Origin: an uncultured Lachnospiraceae bacterium
GTDB taxonomy: Bacteria > Bacillota > Clostridia > Lachnospirales > Lachnospiraceae
Assembly: GCA_946403625.1 (NCBI GenBank)
Contig: CAMJAP010000028.1
Span: 1 to 32,047, forward strand
Direction: 5' to 3'
DNA length: 32,047 nucleotides
Every line of letters begins with the position of its first letter. Position 1 is the first letter of the stretch. Shown one piece after another: positions 25,004 through 32,047 of the stretch. The notes beneath the pieces were generated by a model. It was not told the DNA's origin, did not search any database, and worked only from the letters and a program-made list of their open reading frames with translations. Made by a program: the position numbers and the translations under genes.

Positions 25004-25873
25004 ATGCGTTTGTTAATGATATTGTTTTCGTGGGCGGTAACTTTCTTCGGAGGCGTGATCCTCAGTGATACCAAGCGTTTTCAGGTGCACCGCTATTTCT
25101 TTCGTTCCAAAAAGATCAAAAAAGATGCGCGCTTTGTGGTGATCACGGATCTCCATGGGCGGGAATTCGGCAAAGGCAATCAGAAACTGGTGGAGGAAAT
25201 ACGCAAACGGAAACCGGATTTTGTTTTGCTGGGAGGCGACATTATGACCGCAAAGGATCGCGGCGAGCAGATTATCAACGACTCTATTGATGTAGCCTGC
25301 AATCTGGTCCGGGATCTGTCGGCCTTTACAAAGGTGTATTATGCCCTGGGAAATCATGAAAGCCGCGTGCAGTGGTCACCCTGGAAGTTTCGTTTTACCT
25401 ATCGGGATATGCTGAAAAAGATCAAAAATGCCGGTGCGCATATTTTGGATAACAGCAGTACATTCCTGAAAGAGTACGGCATCTGCGTACATGGTCTGAC
25501 ACTGCCGGAACAGTATTACAAGATGACCAATCGCAGAGATTTGTCTCCCAGACTGTTACAGACTTCTTTCGGAAGTGCATCGGACGGAAGATATCATATC
25601 CTGTTGGCACATGATCCGGAGTATATGCCGACCTATGCGCAGTGGGGACCGGATCTGACTTTTTGCGGACACTATCACGGCGGCATTATGCGTCTGCCCA
25701 AAGTCGGCGGTGTGATCAGCCCGAAACTGTGGCTGTTTCCGGATTATACCGGAGGCTTGTATCACTTGAACAAAAAAGACCAGGTCGTCAGCCGCGGCAT
25801 CGGAACGCATACGTTCCCGATCCGTGTTTTCAATCCGGCAGAAATGCTGTATGTGGAAATAAAGAAAGGGTAA
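25004..25873 (+). CDS. Membrane-anchored calcineurin-like metallophosphoesterase
   Basis: Binuclear-metal phosphoesterase, 289 residues. The full motif set is present: DLHG (D-x-H), LGGDIM (GD), GNHES, AHDPEYMP, and GHYHGG. The N-terminus LLMILFSWAVTFFGGVIL is an uncleaved membrane anchor, placing the enzyme probably at the outer membrane face, as in YkuE-like proteins that act on cell envelope lipids or cofactors; the substrate is unknown. Start ATG 25004 has AAAGG nearby; an in-frame TTG at 24977 lacks a ribosome site. A TACAAT at 24950-24955 next to an AGGATA/TATCCT inverted repeat (24931-24950) may be the promoter and operator, with no good -35. Confidence 0.87.
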   Translation: MRLLMILFSWAVTFFGGVILSDTKRFQVHRYFFRSKKIKKDARFVVITDLHGREFGKGNQKLVEEIRKRKPDFVLLGGDIMTAKDRGEQIINDSIDVACNLVRDLSAFTKVYYALGNHESRVQWSPWKFRFTYRDMLKKIKNAGAHILDNSSTFLKEYGICVHGLTLPEQYYKMTNRRDLSPRLLQTSFGSASDGRYHILLAHDPEYMPTYAQWGPDLTFCGHYHGGIMRLPKVGGVISPKLWLFPDYTGGLYHLNKKDQVVSRGIGTHTFPIRVFNPAEMLYVEIKKG

Positions 25874-25877
25874 GAAG

Positions 25878-26663
25878 ATGGCTATCTCAGTAAAATTGGA
25901 AGCATTCGAAGGACCGTTGGACCTGTTACTGCATCTGATCGAAAAGAACAAAGTGGATATCTATGATATTCCGATCGTGGACATTACGGCCCAGTATCTG
26001 GATTATATCCGTCAGATGGAACGGGAAGATATGAATGTCATGAGCGAGTTTCTTCTGATGGCGGCGACGCTGCTGGATATCAAATGTCGTATGCTGTTGC
26101 CCCGGGAGGTCAATGAAGAGGGCGAGGAAGAAGATCCTCGTGCCGAACTGGTGCAGAAACTGCTGGAACACAAAATGTATAAGTATATGGCCTTTGAATT
26201 GAAAGACCGTTTTGTGGATGCCGGCCGTTCCGTATATAAGGAACCTACCATGCCGGAAGCGGTTCTGAATTATCGTGAGCCGGTCAATTATGAGGATCTG
26301 GTACGGGATCTGAACCTGAAGAAACTGAACGATATCTACAAGGATATCATGCGCCGTGTGGAGGACCGCGTAGACCCGATCCGAAGCAAGTTCGGCAATA
26401 TCACAAAGGACGAGATCTCTGTAGAGAACAAACAGCTGGAGATCCTGGAATACTTAAATGCACACGAAGTCTGCTCTTTCCGGGAACTGATCGAAAAGCA
26501 GACACGCAAGATCGATATCATCGTCAGTTTCCTGGTAGTATTGGAACTGATGAAGATGGGCCAGATCATCATCCGGCAGGAAGAGATCTTCGGAGATATC
26601 CTGATCGAACGGGCGGAAGATGCGGATTCGATCTCGCTGGGAGAAGACTTTGCGATCATGTAA
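25878..26663 (+). CDS. scpA: Segregation and condensation protein A (kleisin)
   Basis: Kleisin subunit of the SMC-ScpAB condensin that organises and segregates the chromosome. The 261 residues begin with the family block VKLEAFEGPLDLLLHLIEKNKVDIYDIPI, followed by MSEFLLMAATLLDIKCRMLLP, and end in the winged-helix part (SFRELIEKQTRKIDIIVSFLVVLELMKMGQI) that binds the SMC head. It follows the phosphoesterase by four bases with AAAGGG upstream, and precedes scpB by 47 bases. Confidence 0.97.
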   Translation: MAISVKLEAFEGPLDLLLHLIEKNKVDIYDIPIVDITAQYLDYIRQMEREDMNVMSEFLLMAATLLDIKCRMLLPREVNEEGEEEDPRAELVQKLLEHKMYKYMAFELKDRFVDAGRSVYKEPTMPEAVLNYREPVNYEDLVRDLNLKKLNDIYKDIMRRVEDRVDPIRSKFGNITKDEISVENKQLEILEYLNAHEVCSFRELIEKQTRKIDIIVSFLVVLELMKMGQIIIRQEEIFGDILIERAEDADSISLGEDFAIM

Positions 26664-26710
26664 AGCAGGCGGCTTTGCGGTTGGAAAAATACGAACACAT
26701 AGGATGCGTT

Positions 26711-27751
26711 ATGGAAGAAAACAACGAGATTTTGGATAAAGAAAATATAGTTGCGGAAGAATTTTCAGAACAGACGGAAACGGCGGTTGCGGAAACTGCG
26801 GCCGTTGAAGAGGAAAATACAGAGACCGTGGCTGTTGAAGAACAAAGTGCGGAAACTATAGTTGCCGGAGAGGAGAGCGCGGAAACCGCAGTTGCCGAAG
26901 AAGGCAAAGCATCGGAAGAAAACAGGGTGGAAGAAGATTCTGTTGAAAAGGATGCAAAGGTTGATTCGCAGGAACCTGCAACCACGGAAGCGGAAACGGC
27001 ACCGGCAGAGGCAGCGATTATCGAAGAAGTGCCGGTCACGGAAGAGGGAACGTCGGCAGAAACGCCGGCGCAGGAAGAAAAGCCGAAAAAGCAGCGTAAG
27101 CGTAAGGCGAAGAATGCGGACGGGCAGGCGGAGAACGGCGAGGATGCGGAAGCGGCATTGCCCAAACCGGATTGTCCGGAAGCGGCCATCGAAGCGGTGC
27201 TCTTTGCAACCGGGCATTCCGTACCGATCGAACAGCTGGCGGATATTCTCAATATGAAGCAGGCTGAGGTTCGGGAATCAATCGCGAATTTAAAACAGAA
27301 ATACGATGCCGAAGACCGGGGGATCACGATCACGGAACTGGAAGATTCCGTACAGCTGGGAACCAAAGGCGAGTATTACGAGTATCTGATGAAACTGGCC
27401 AAGCATCCCAAGCATTACAGTCTGTCGGATACCGTGATCGAGACGCTTTCCATCGTGGCTTACAAACAGCCGGTGACCAGAGGCGAGATCGAAAAGATCC
27501 GTGGTGTGAGCTGCGATCATGCGTTAAACAAACTGATCGAATATGATCTGATCGAAGAAGTGGGCAGACTGGATGCGCCGGGCAAACCGTTACTTTTCGG
27601 AACCACGGAACAGTTCCTGCGCAGCTTCGGTGTCAAGTCGATCGGAGAACTGCCGACGGTAAGTCCCGAGATGGTGGAAGATTTTAAAAATCAGGCCGAA
27701 GCGGAAGCGGCAGAAGATATGGAATTGGAAAAAGTCAGAGTGGATGTGTAA
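26711..27751 (+). CDS. scpB: Segregation and condensation protein B, with long acidic N-terminal extension
   Basis: Partner of ScpA. From ATG 26711 it has 346 residues, of which about 152-346 form the normal ScpB core of two winged helices (EAAIEAVLFATGHSVPIEQLADIL; LSDTVIETLSIVAYKQPVTRGEIEKIRG; LEEVGRLDAPGKPLLFGTT-like block). The first 150 residues are extra: Glu/Ala/Thr-rich with loose repeats of the form SAETxVAxEE, then a basic patch (KPKKQRKRKAKN, 124-135). This part should be disordered. A TTG at 26675 could add 12 residues, but an AGGA just before 26711 favours the ATG. Acidic tails are reported in ScpB but usually at the C-terminus and shorter. Confidence 0.92.
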   Translation: MEENNEILDKENIVAEEFSEQTETAVAETAAVEEENTETVAVEEQSAETIVAGEESAETAVAEEGKASEENRVEEDSVEKDAKVDSQEPATTEAETAPAEAAIIEEVPVTEEGTSAETPAQEEKPKKQRKRKAKNADGQAENGEDAEAALPKPDCPEAAIEAVLFATGHSVPIEQLADILNMKQAEVRESIANLKQKYDAEDRGITITELEDSVQLGTKGEYYEYLMKLAKHPKHYSLSDTVIETLSIVAYKQPVTRGEIEKIRGVSCDHALNKLIEYDLIEEVGRLDAPGKPLLFGTTEQFLRSFGVKSIGELPTVSPEMVEDFKNQAEAEAAEDMELEKVRVDV

Positions 27752-27780
27752 AAATAATCCTAGGCTTTTTCTATGTCTTA

Positions 27781-27789
27781 TGATATAAT
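27781..27789 (+). promoter_or_regulatory. Extended -10 promoter for the decarboxylase operon
   Basis: TGATATAAT contains a perfect TATAAT (27784-27789) with an extended TG. The -35 region is poor. The leader of about 70 bases contains a perfect AAGCACG/CGTGCTT hairpin (27806-27827). Confidence 0.7.
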
Positions 27790-27868
27790 ACCAAACGGTG
27801 CATAAAAGCACGGTTTCTTGCGTGCTTAAGCAATATTTTTCATTAAAAGTAAAATGGAGGTAACAGGA

Positions 27869-29260
27869 ATGGGTAGTTCAACAAGCTCAGCGAGCAATCG
27901 TATCAATTCTTTGCTCGATGAAAAAAGTTTCGTTGAGATCGGCTCCGCTGTAACTGCGCGTGCCACCGATTTTAACCTGGATCCGGCAGCTACGCCGTCT
28001 GATGGCGTGATCACCGGCTACGGTACGATCGATGGTAATCGTGTATATGTTTACAGCCAGGATGCTTCGGTTCTTGGCGGCAGCATTGGGGAGATGCATG
28101 CTAAAAAGATCTGCAACATCTACGATCTGGCAATGAAAACAGGTACACCGGTGATCGGTCTGATCGATTCGACAGGTGTACGTCTGCAGGAGGCGACAGA
28201 TGCGCTGAATGCATTGGGCGAGATTTATTTCAAGACAGCTATGGCTAAGGGCGTAGTTCCGCAGATCACGGCAGTATTCGGTAACTGTGGCGGCGGTCTT
28301 GCTCTGGTTCCTGCTATGACAGACTTTGTATTTATGGAAGAAAAGAATGCAAAGCTGTTCGTAAACGCACCGGACACTCTGGAAGGTAACTATACGGCGA
28401 AGTGTGATACTTCCTCCGCAAAGTTCCAGGCAGAGAAGTGCGGCAATGTAGATTTTGTCGGTGATGCTGATACCGTTCTGGCACAGATTCGTGCACTGGT
28501 ATCCATGCTTCCGCAGAACAATGATGATGTGGCGATCACGGATTCACAGGATGATCTTAATCGCATCGTACCGGATATCACCGGTGCAGCAGGCGATACT
28601 TCCATCTTACTTTCCAATATAGCAGATGACAACGACTTCTTTGAGTTGGGCGCTGCATATGCAAAAGATATGGTAACCGGCTTTATTCGCCTGGACGGCG
28701 TAACGGTTGGCTGTGTGGCAAACCGTAACGAAGTGATTGGCGAAGACGGCAAGGTGGCTGAGAAATTTGACGGTCTGATGAGCCATGAGGGCGCTGAAAA
28801 GGCTGCAGATTTTGTTTATTTCTGCGACAGCTTCGGCATTCCTATCCTGACCGTAACCAACGTAAAGGGCTTCCAGGCTACAATGTGCTCCGAGAAGCAT
28901 ATCGCAAAGGCAGCGGCTACTCTGACCGAAGCGTTTGCAAACTGCGATGTAGCAAGAGTGAACCTGATCGTAGGTAAGGCTTTCGGTAGTGCTTATGTTG
29001 CAATGAACTCCAAGGGCATCGGTGCAGATCTGGTATTCGCTTGGCCGGATGCAGAGATCGGAACCATGGATGCGAAGTTTGCTGCAAAGGTTATGTACGA
29101 CGGAAAGAGCGCAGAAGAGATCGATGCGGCTGCAAAGGAATATGCAGCACTTCAGAATAGCGCAGCATCCGCAGCAAGACGCGGTTATGTAGATGAGATC
29201 ATCGAGCCGCAGGATACCAGAAAGCATTTGATCTATGCGTTTGAAATGCTTTTCGCATAA
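27869..29260 (+). CDS. CoA-type carboxyltransferase (MmdA/PccB-like)
   Basis: 463-residue member of the crotonase-fold carboxyltransferase family (MmdA, PccB, AccD-type). Recognisable parts are the DGVITGYGTIDGNRVYVYSQD opening, VLGGSIGEMHAKKICNIYDLA, the acyl-CoA oxyanion-hole stretches VFGNCGGGLALVPAMTDF and, in the second half, NVKGFQ, VGKAFGSAYVAMNSKGIGADLVFAWPDAEIGTM. It is somewhat shorter than methylmalonyl-CoA decarboxylase alpha (about 510). The neighbours (OadG-like, biotin carrier, OadB) make it part of a biotin- and Na+-dependent decarboxylase or transcarboxylase. The acyl-CoA substrate is not decidable here. Start 27869 is fixed by GGAGG at 27856-27860; an ATG at 27854 would include it. 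Confidence 0.9.
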   Translation: MGSSTSSASNRINSLLDEKSFVEIGSAVTARATDFNLDPAATPSDGVITGYGTIDGNRVYVYSQDASVLGGSIGEMHAKKICNIYDLAMKTGTPVIGLIDSTGVRLQEATDALNALGEIYFKTAMAKGVVPQITAVFGNCGGGLALVPAMTDFVFMEEKNAKLFVNAPDTLEGNYTAKCDTSSAKFQAEKCGNVDFVGDADTVLAQIRALVSMLPQNNDDVAITDSQDDLNRIVPDITGAAGDTSILLSNIADDNDFFELGAAYAKDMVTGFIRLDGVTVGCVANRNEVIGEDGKVAEKFDGLMSHEGAEKAADFVYFCDSFGIPILTVTNVKGFQATMCSEKHIAKAAATLTEAFANCDVARVNLIVGKAFGSAYVAMNSKGIGADLVFAWPDAEIGTMDAKFAAKVMYDGKSAEEIDAAAKEYAALQNSAASAARRGYVDEIIEPQDTRKHLIYAFEMLFA

Positions 29261-29308
29261 GGCAGGACAGTTTCAGAAACAGATTCTGATAAGAAAGGAT
29301 GACAATTC

Positions 29309-30100
29309 ATGAAAAAGAAGATTTATAGTTTACTGCTCATGCTTGTCTGCATTTTTGCCCTGTCTGCCTGTGGTGAAGAAGTAAGAGTTCAAAAAAACTC
29401 CGAGTCAATCGGATTGGCACCGGAAGTTGTGATCGATATGGTGATGAGTCCGGTTCAGCCCGGCATCGCATATGGTTTCAACACCGTTGATGAATTTGAA
29501 CACTACCTTCGCCAGATGAGTAGTTCGGATGTTTCGCAGATGTTGGCAGTACTTGCCGGATGGAAATCCTATCAGGCTTCTATTTCGGACATTGGTGATC
29601 CGCAGATCGATACAACCCAGCCGATGTACTTCAAGCAAGGTTCGGATGACGGTGTGATCGCGGTTTATCACATTTCCGGTACGAGCCACCCGGCAACGAT
29701 CGAGTTTGCGTACAACTCTTACGATGAGCTGCAGTCTGTAACAGTAAATGTGCAGCTTGCGTTGGAAGAGGCAATGAAAAATGCAGCTACCAATACGGCA
29801 ATCGGTATGGGTACCGTATTCGTAATGTTGATCGTGATCATGTTCATCATCTCCGCATTCAAGGCAATTCCGACATTGCAGGAAGCATTTGCAAAGAAGG
29901 AAGAGGCTCCGGCAGAGGCATCCGTAGATAAGGCGATCGAAGGCATTATCGAAAGAGAAGCAGCAGAAGATGAGACCGATGACAATGAGCTGATCGCGGT
30001 GATCGCGGCGGCTATCGCAGCAGCACAGGCAGCTGCGGGCAGTAGCGCAGAAACTTCTACGGAAGGTTTTGTGGTACGCAGCATCAGAAGAATCAAATAA
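29309..30100 (+). CDS. Lipoprotein-OadG fusion (decarboxylase gamma subunit)
   Basis: 263 residues. The N-terminus is a lipoprotein signal with lipobox L18-S-A-C21. Residues 22 to about 150 form an unknown domain (GFNTVDEFEHYLRQMSSSDV, with beta-rich AVYHISGTSHPATIEFAYNS). One membrane segment lies at about 163-186 (TAIGMGTVFVMLIVIMFIIS). The C-terminus has the OadG/MmdD hallmark: acidic Ala-rich tail, ELIAVIAAAIAAAQAA and the closing FVVRSIRRIK that binds the OadA-type carboxyltransferase. OadG subunits are usually only 80-120 residues, so the extra domain is unusual and would lie outside the cell. Confidence 0.85.
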   Translation: MKKKIYSLLLMLVCIFALSACGEEVRVQKNSESIGLAPEVVIDMVMSPVQPGIAYGFNTVDEFEHYLRQMSSSDVSQMLAVLAGWKSYQASISDIGDPQIDTTQPMYFKQGSDDGVIAVYHISGTSHPATIEFAYNSYDELQSVTVNVQLALEEAMKNAATNTAIGMGTVFVMLIVIMFIISAFKAIPTLQEAFAKKEEAPAEASVDKAIEGIIEREAAEDETDDNELIAVIAAAIAAAQAAAGSSAETSTEGFVVRSIRRIK

Positions 30101-30135
30101 ACAACAGTTAATATTGTTTTAGGAGGATTATTGAA

Positions 30136-30507
30136 ATGAAGAATTATACGATCACCGTAAACGGCAATGTATATGAAGTAACCGTAGAAGAAGGCAGCGG
30201 TAACGGCGCAGCAGCAGCTCCGGCTGCAAAGGCAGCTCCGAAGGCTGCACCGAAGGCAGCTCCGGCTGCAGCAAAGGCTTCCGCAGGCGCTGGTTCTGTA
30301 AAGATCGAAGCAGGTGCTGCTGGTAAGGTATTCAAGATCGAGAAGAAGGTTGGCGATGCTGTAAAGAAGGGCGACGCAATCCTGATCGTTGAAGCAATGA
30401 AGATGGAGATCCCGCAGGTTGCTCCGCAGGATGGTACCGTTGCAAGCATCGATGTAGCTGTCGGTGACGCTTGCGAAGCTGGACAGGTACTTGCAACACT
30501 TAAGTAA
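30136..30507 (+). CDS. Biotin carboxyl carrier protein
   Basis: Biotin carrier that shuttles carboxyl between the carboxyltransferase and the membrane decarboxylase. 123 residues: a short beta N-terminus (KNYTITVNGNVYEVTVEE), an Ala/Pro/Lys linker (about 22-55) and a biotinyl domain with E86-A-M-K89-M-E, Lys89 being the biotin site. AGGAGG lies just upstream of the ATG. It lies 35 bases after the OadG gene and 43 before oadB. Confidence 0.96.
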   Translation: MKNYTITVNGNVYEVTVEEGSGNGAAAAPAAKAAPKAAPKAAPAAAKASAGAGSVKIEAGAAGKVFKIEKKVGDAVKKGDAILIVEAMKMEIPQVAPQDGTVASIDVAVGDACEAGQVLATLK

Positions 30508-30550
30508 TTAAGAAACGAACGGTTTATAGAAACTATCGGAGGTACATCTC

Positions 30551-31717
30551 ATGAGCGAAATTTTAAACAATCTGCTCGGACAGATGGCATTCATGAATCC
30601 CGAATTCACTTACAAGAATGTCATCATGATCTGCGTAGCGCTCTTTTTCCTGTATCTTGCTATCCGGCATGAGTTTGAGCCGCTGTTGCTGGTGCCTATC
30701 GCATTCGGTATGCTGCTGGTAAACATCTATCCGGATATTATGATGCGGGCGGAAGATTCGCCGAACGGAGTGGGCGGATTACTGTATTACTTTTATGTAT
30801 TAGACGAGTGGGCGATCCTGCCGTCCCTGATCTTTATGGGTGTAGGCGCAATGACCGACTTCGGTCCCCTGATCGCAAACCCGAAGAGCTTCCTGCTTGG
30901 CGCTGCAGCACAGTTCGGTATCTTTGCAGCATACTTCGGCGCTCTGTTTGCAGGTGCTATGGGCTGGGCAGATTTCAACGACAAGGCAGCTGCAGCAATC
31001 TCCATTATCGGTGGTGCTGACGGCCCGACGTCCATCTTCCTGGCAGGCAAACTGCAGCAGACCAAATACCTGGGACCTATCGCAGTAGCAGCATATTCCT
31101 ATATGTCCTTGGTACCGGTAATCCAGCCGCCTATCATGAAGCTGTTGACAACCAAGAAAGAACGTCAGATCAAAATGGGACAGCTTCGCCCGGTTACCAA
31201 GCTGGAGAAGATCCTGTTCCCGATCATCATCACCATCGTGGTTGCTTTGGTACTTCCTACCACAGCTCCGTTGGTTGGTATGCTGATGCTTGGTAACCTG
31301 TTCCGTGAGTCCGGTGTAGTTCGTCAGTTGACAGAGACTGCATCCAACGCACTTATGTACATCGTTGTTATCATCCTCGGTACATCCGTAGGTGCTACCA
31401 CTTCCGCAGAAGCATTCCTGAACACCGATACCCTGTTCATCGTTGCTCTGGGTCTTGTGGCATTTATGTTCGGTACCGCAGCCGGTGTTCTCTTCGGTAA
31501 GATCATGTGTGTTGCAACCGGCGGTAAGGTAAATCCGCTGATCGGTTCCGCAGGTGTGTCTGCCGTGCCTATGGCAGCCCGTGTATCCCAGAAGGTTGGT
31601 GCAGAAGAAGATCCGACCAACTTCCTGCTGATGCATGCAATGGGACCGAACGTAGCAGGCGTTATCGGTACTGCTGTTGCAGCCGGTACCTTTATGGCTA
31701 TCTTCGGTGTATTTTGA
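30551..31717 (+). CDS. Na+-translocating decarboxylase beta subunit (OadB/MmdB)
   Basis: Membrane subunit that decarboxylates carboxybiotin and pumps Na+ outward. 388 residues with about nine membrane segments, starting NVIMICVALFFLYLAIRHEFEPLLLVPIAFGMLL. The conserved GGADGPTSIF motif, whose Asp is needed for Na+ transport in OadB, is present at about residues 155-164, with later conserved SAGVSAVPMAAR. The ATG is preceded by GGAGG. It sits between the biotin carrier and the OadA gene. Confidence 0.97.
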   Translation: MSEILNNLLGQMAFMNPEFTYKNVIMICVALFFLYLAIRHEFEPLLLVPIAFGMLLVNIYPDIMMRAEDSPNGVGGLLYYFYVLDEWAILPSLIFMGVGAMTDFGPLIANPKSFLLGAAAQFGIFAAYFGALFAGAMGWADFNDKAAAAISIIGGADGPTSIFLAGKLQQTKYLGPIAVAAYSYMSLVPVIQPPIMKLLTTKKERQIKMGQLRPVTKLEKILFPIIITIVVALVLPTTAPLVGMLMLGNLFRESGVVRQLTETASNALMYIVVIILGTSVGATTSAEAFLNTDTLFIVALGLVAFMFGTAAGVLFGKIMCVATGGKVNPLIGSAGVSAVPMAARVSQKVGAEEDPTNFLLMHAMGPNVAGVIGTAVAAGTFMAIFGVF

Positions 31718-31775
31718 TCAACGCCGAAACAAGAGCATTGTAAATTTCTAACTTTAACAGAAAGGAAATAATATT

Positions 31776-32047
31776 ATGTCAGATCAGGTGAAAAAACCGG
31801 TTGGTATTATGGAAACGGTATTGCGTGATGCACATCAGTCTCTGATCGCAACGCGTATGCCGACCGAGAAGATGCTTCCGATCGTAGATAAGATGGATAA
31901 GGTCGGATATCACGCTGTAGAGTGCTGGGGTGGTGCTACATTCGATGCATCCCTGCGTTTCCTGAAGGAAGATCCGTGGGAGAGATTGCGTAAGTTGCGT
32001 GATGGTTTCAAGAACACAAAGCTGCAGATGCTGTTCCGTGGACAGAA
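31776..32047 (+). CDS. oadA: Oxaloacetate decarboxylase alpha / pyruvate carboxylase subunit B-type carboxyltransferase (3' end missing)
   Basis: Begins [33 protein letters not shown], the N-terminus of the HMGL-like TIM barrel of OadA/PycB/5S transcarboxylase. RDAHQS supplies a metal-binding Asp, and [13 protein letters not shown] is the family signature. AAAGGAAA lies before the ATG and no terminator separates it from oadB. The window ends after about 90 residues, so the C-terminal biotin domain, if any, cannot be judged. Confidence 0.94.
   Translation, partial: MSDQVKKPVGIMETVLRDAHQSLIATRMPTEKMLPIVDKMDKVGYHAVECWGGATFDASLRFLKEDPWERLRKLRDGFKNTKLQMLFRGQ

Noticed and set aside
26765..27217. 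Minus-strand Arg/Phe-rich frame opposite the ScpB extension
   Set aside because: Reverse reading of Glu/Ala codons; no start signals or motif.
1..32047. CRISPR array, prophage or insertion sequence
   Set aside because: No regular repeat-spacer pattern, no transposase or phage gene motif, and all genes are co-directional housekeeping-type units.

Overview
The window is one contiguous piece of a low-to-mid GC Gram-positive genome, most likely a Lachnospiraceae-type Clostridia. The grounds are the gene order ffh-rpsP-khpA-rimM-trmD, the short HisG with a HisZ partner, the two-gene radical-SAM/DUF2344 pair next to an RNase E/G-type gene, the Na+-pumping decarboxylase cluster, strong AGGAGG-type ribosome binding sites and sigma-A-type promoters. 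Every gene I can support lies on the + strand. No organism name is claimed.

Layout. 1-2951: end of ffh, rpsP, khpA, a terminator, a new promoter, then rimM and trmD (ribosome and translation maturation). 2994-5890: an ABC exporter pair whose permease is fused to a CPBP intramembrane protease. 5925-11091: a histidine operon hisZ-hisG-hisD-hisB-(HisF-like)HisIE, read from a near-consensus promoter placed so close to hisZ that the mRNA should be leaderless. 11096-14951: TIGR03960 radical SAM protein, DUF2344 protein and an RNase E/G-type endonuclease, coupled by overlapping stop/start codons. 15164-18497: two tandem paralogous genes of unknown function, each an N-terminal domain, an Ala/Pro linker and eight SHOCT-like repeats. 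18632-20387: a GT-C-like membrane protein, a REP-like palindrome and a possible small membrane protein. 20467-20539: tRNA-Thr(CGU). 20703-24526: alaS with an overlapping FliB-like gene. 24632-27751: rpsU, a membrane-anchored metallophosphoesterase, scpA and an N-terminally extended scpB. 27869 to the end: a carboxyltransferase/Na+ pump operon (CoA-type carboxyltransferase, lipoprotein-OadG fusion, biotin carrier, OadB, start of OadA).

How the genes work together. Most blocks are housekeeping: translation, histidine synthesis, chromosome condensation and sodium-coupled decarboxylation. The best candidates for undescribed biology are the tandem eight-repeat paralogs (15164-18497), the HisF-like domain that has lost both catalytic aspartates and is fused to HisIE, the leaderless hisZ promoter, and the decarboxylase cluster that pairs two different carboxyltransferases with one biotin carrier. 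All assignments come from reading motifs by eye; no database search was possible.
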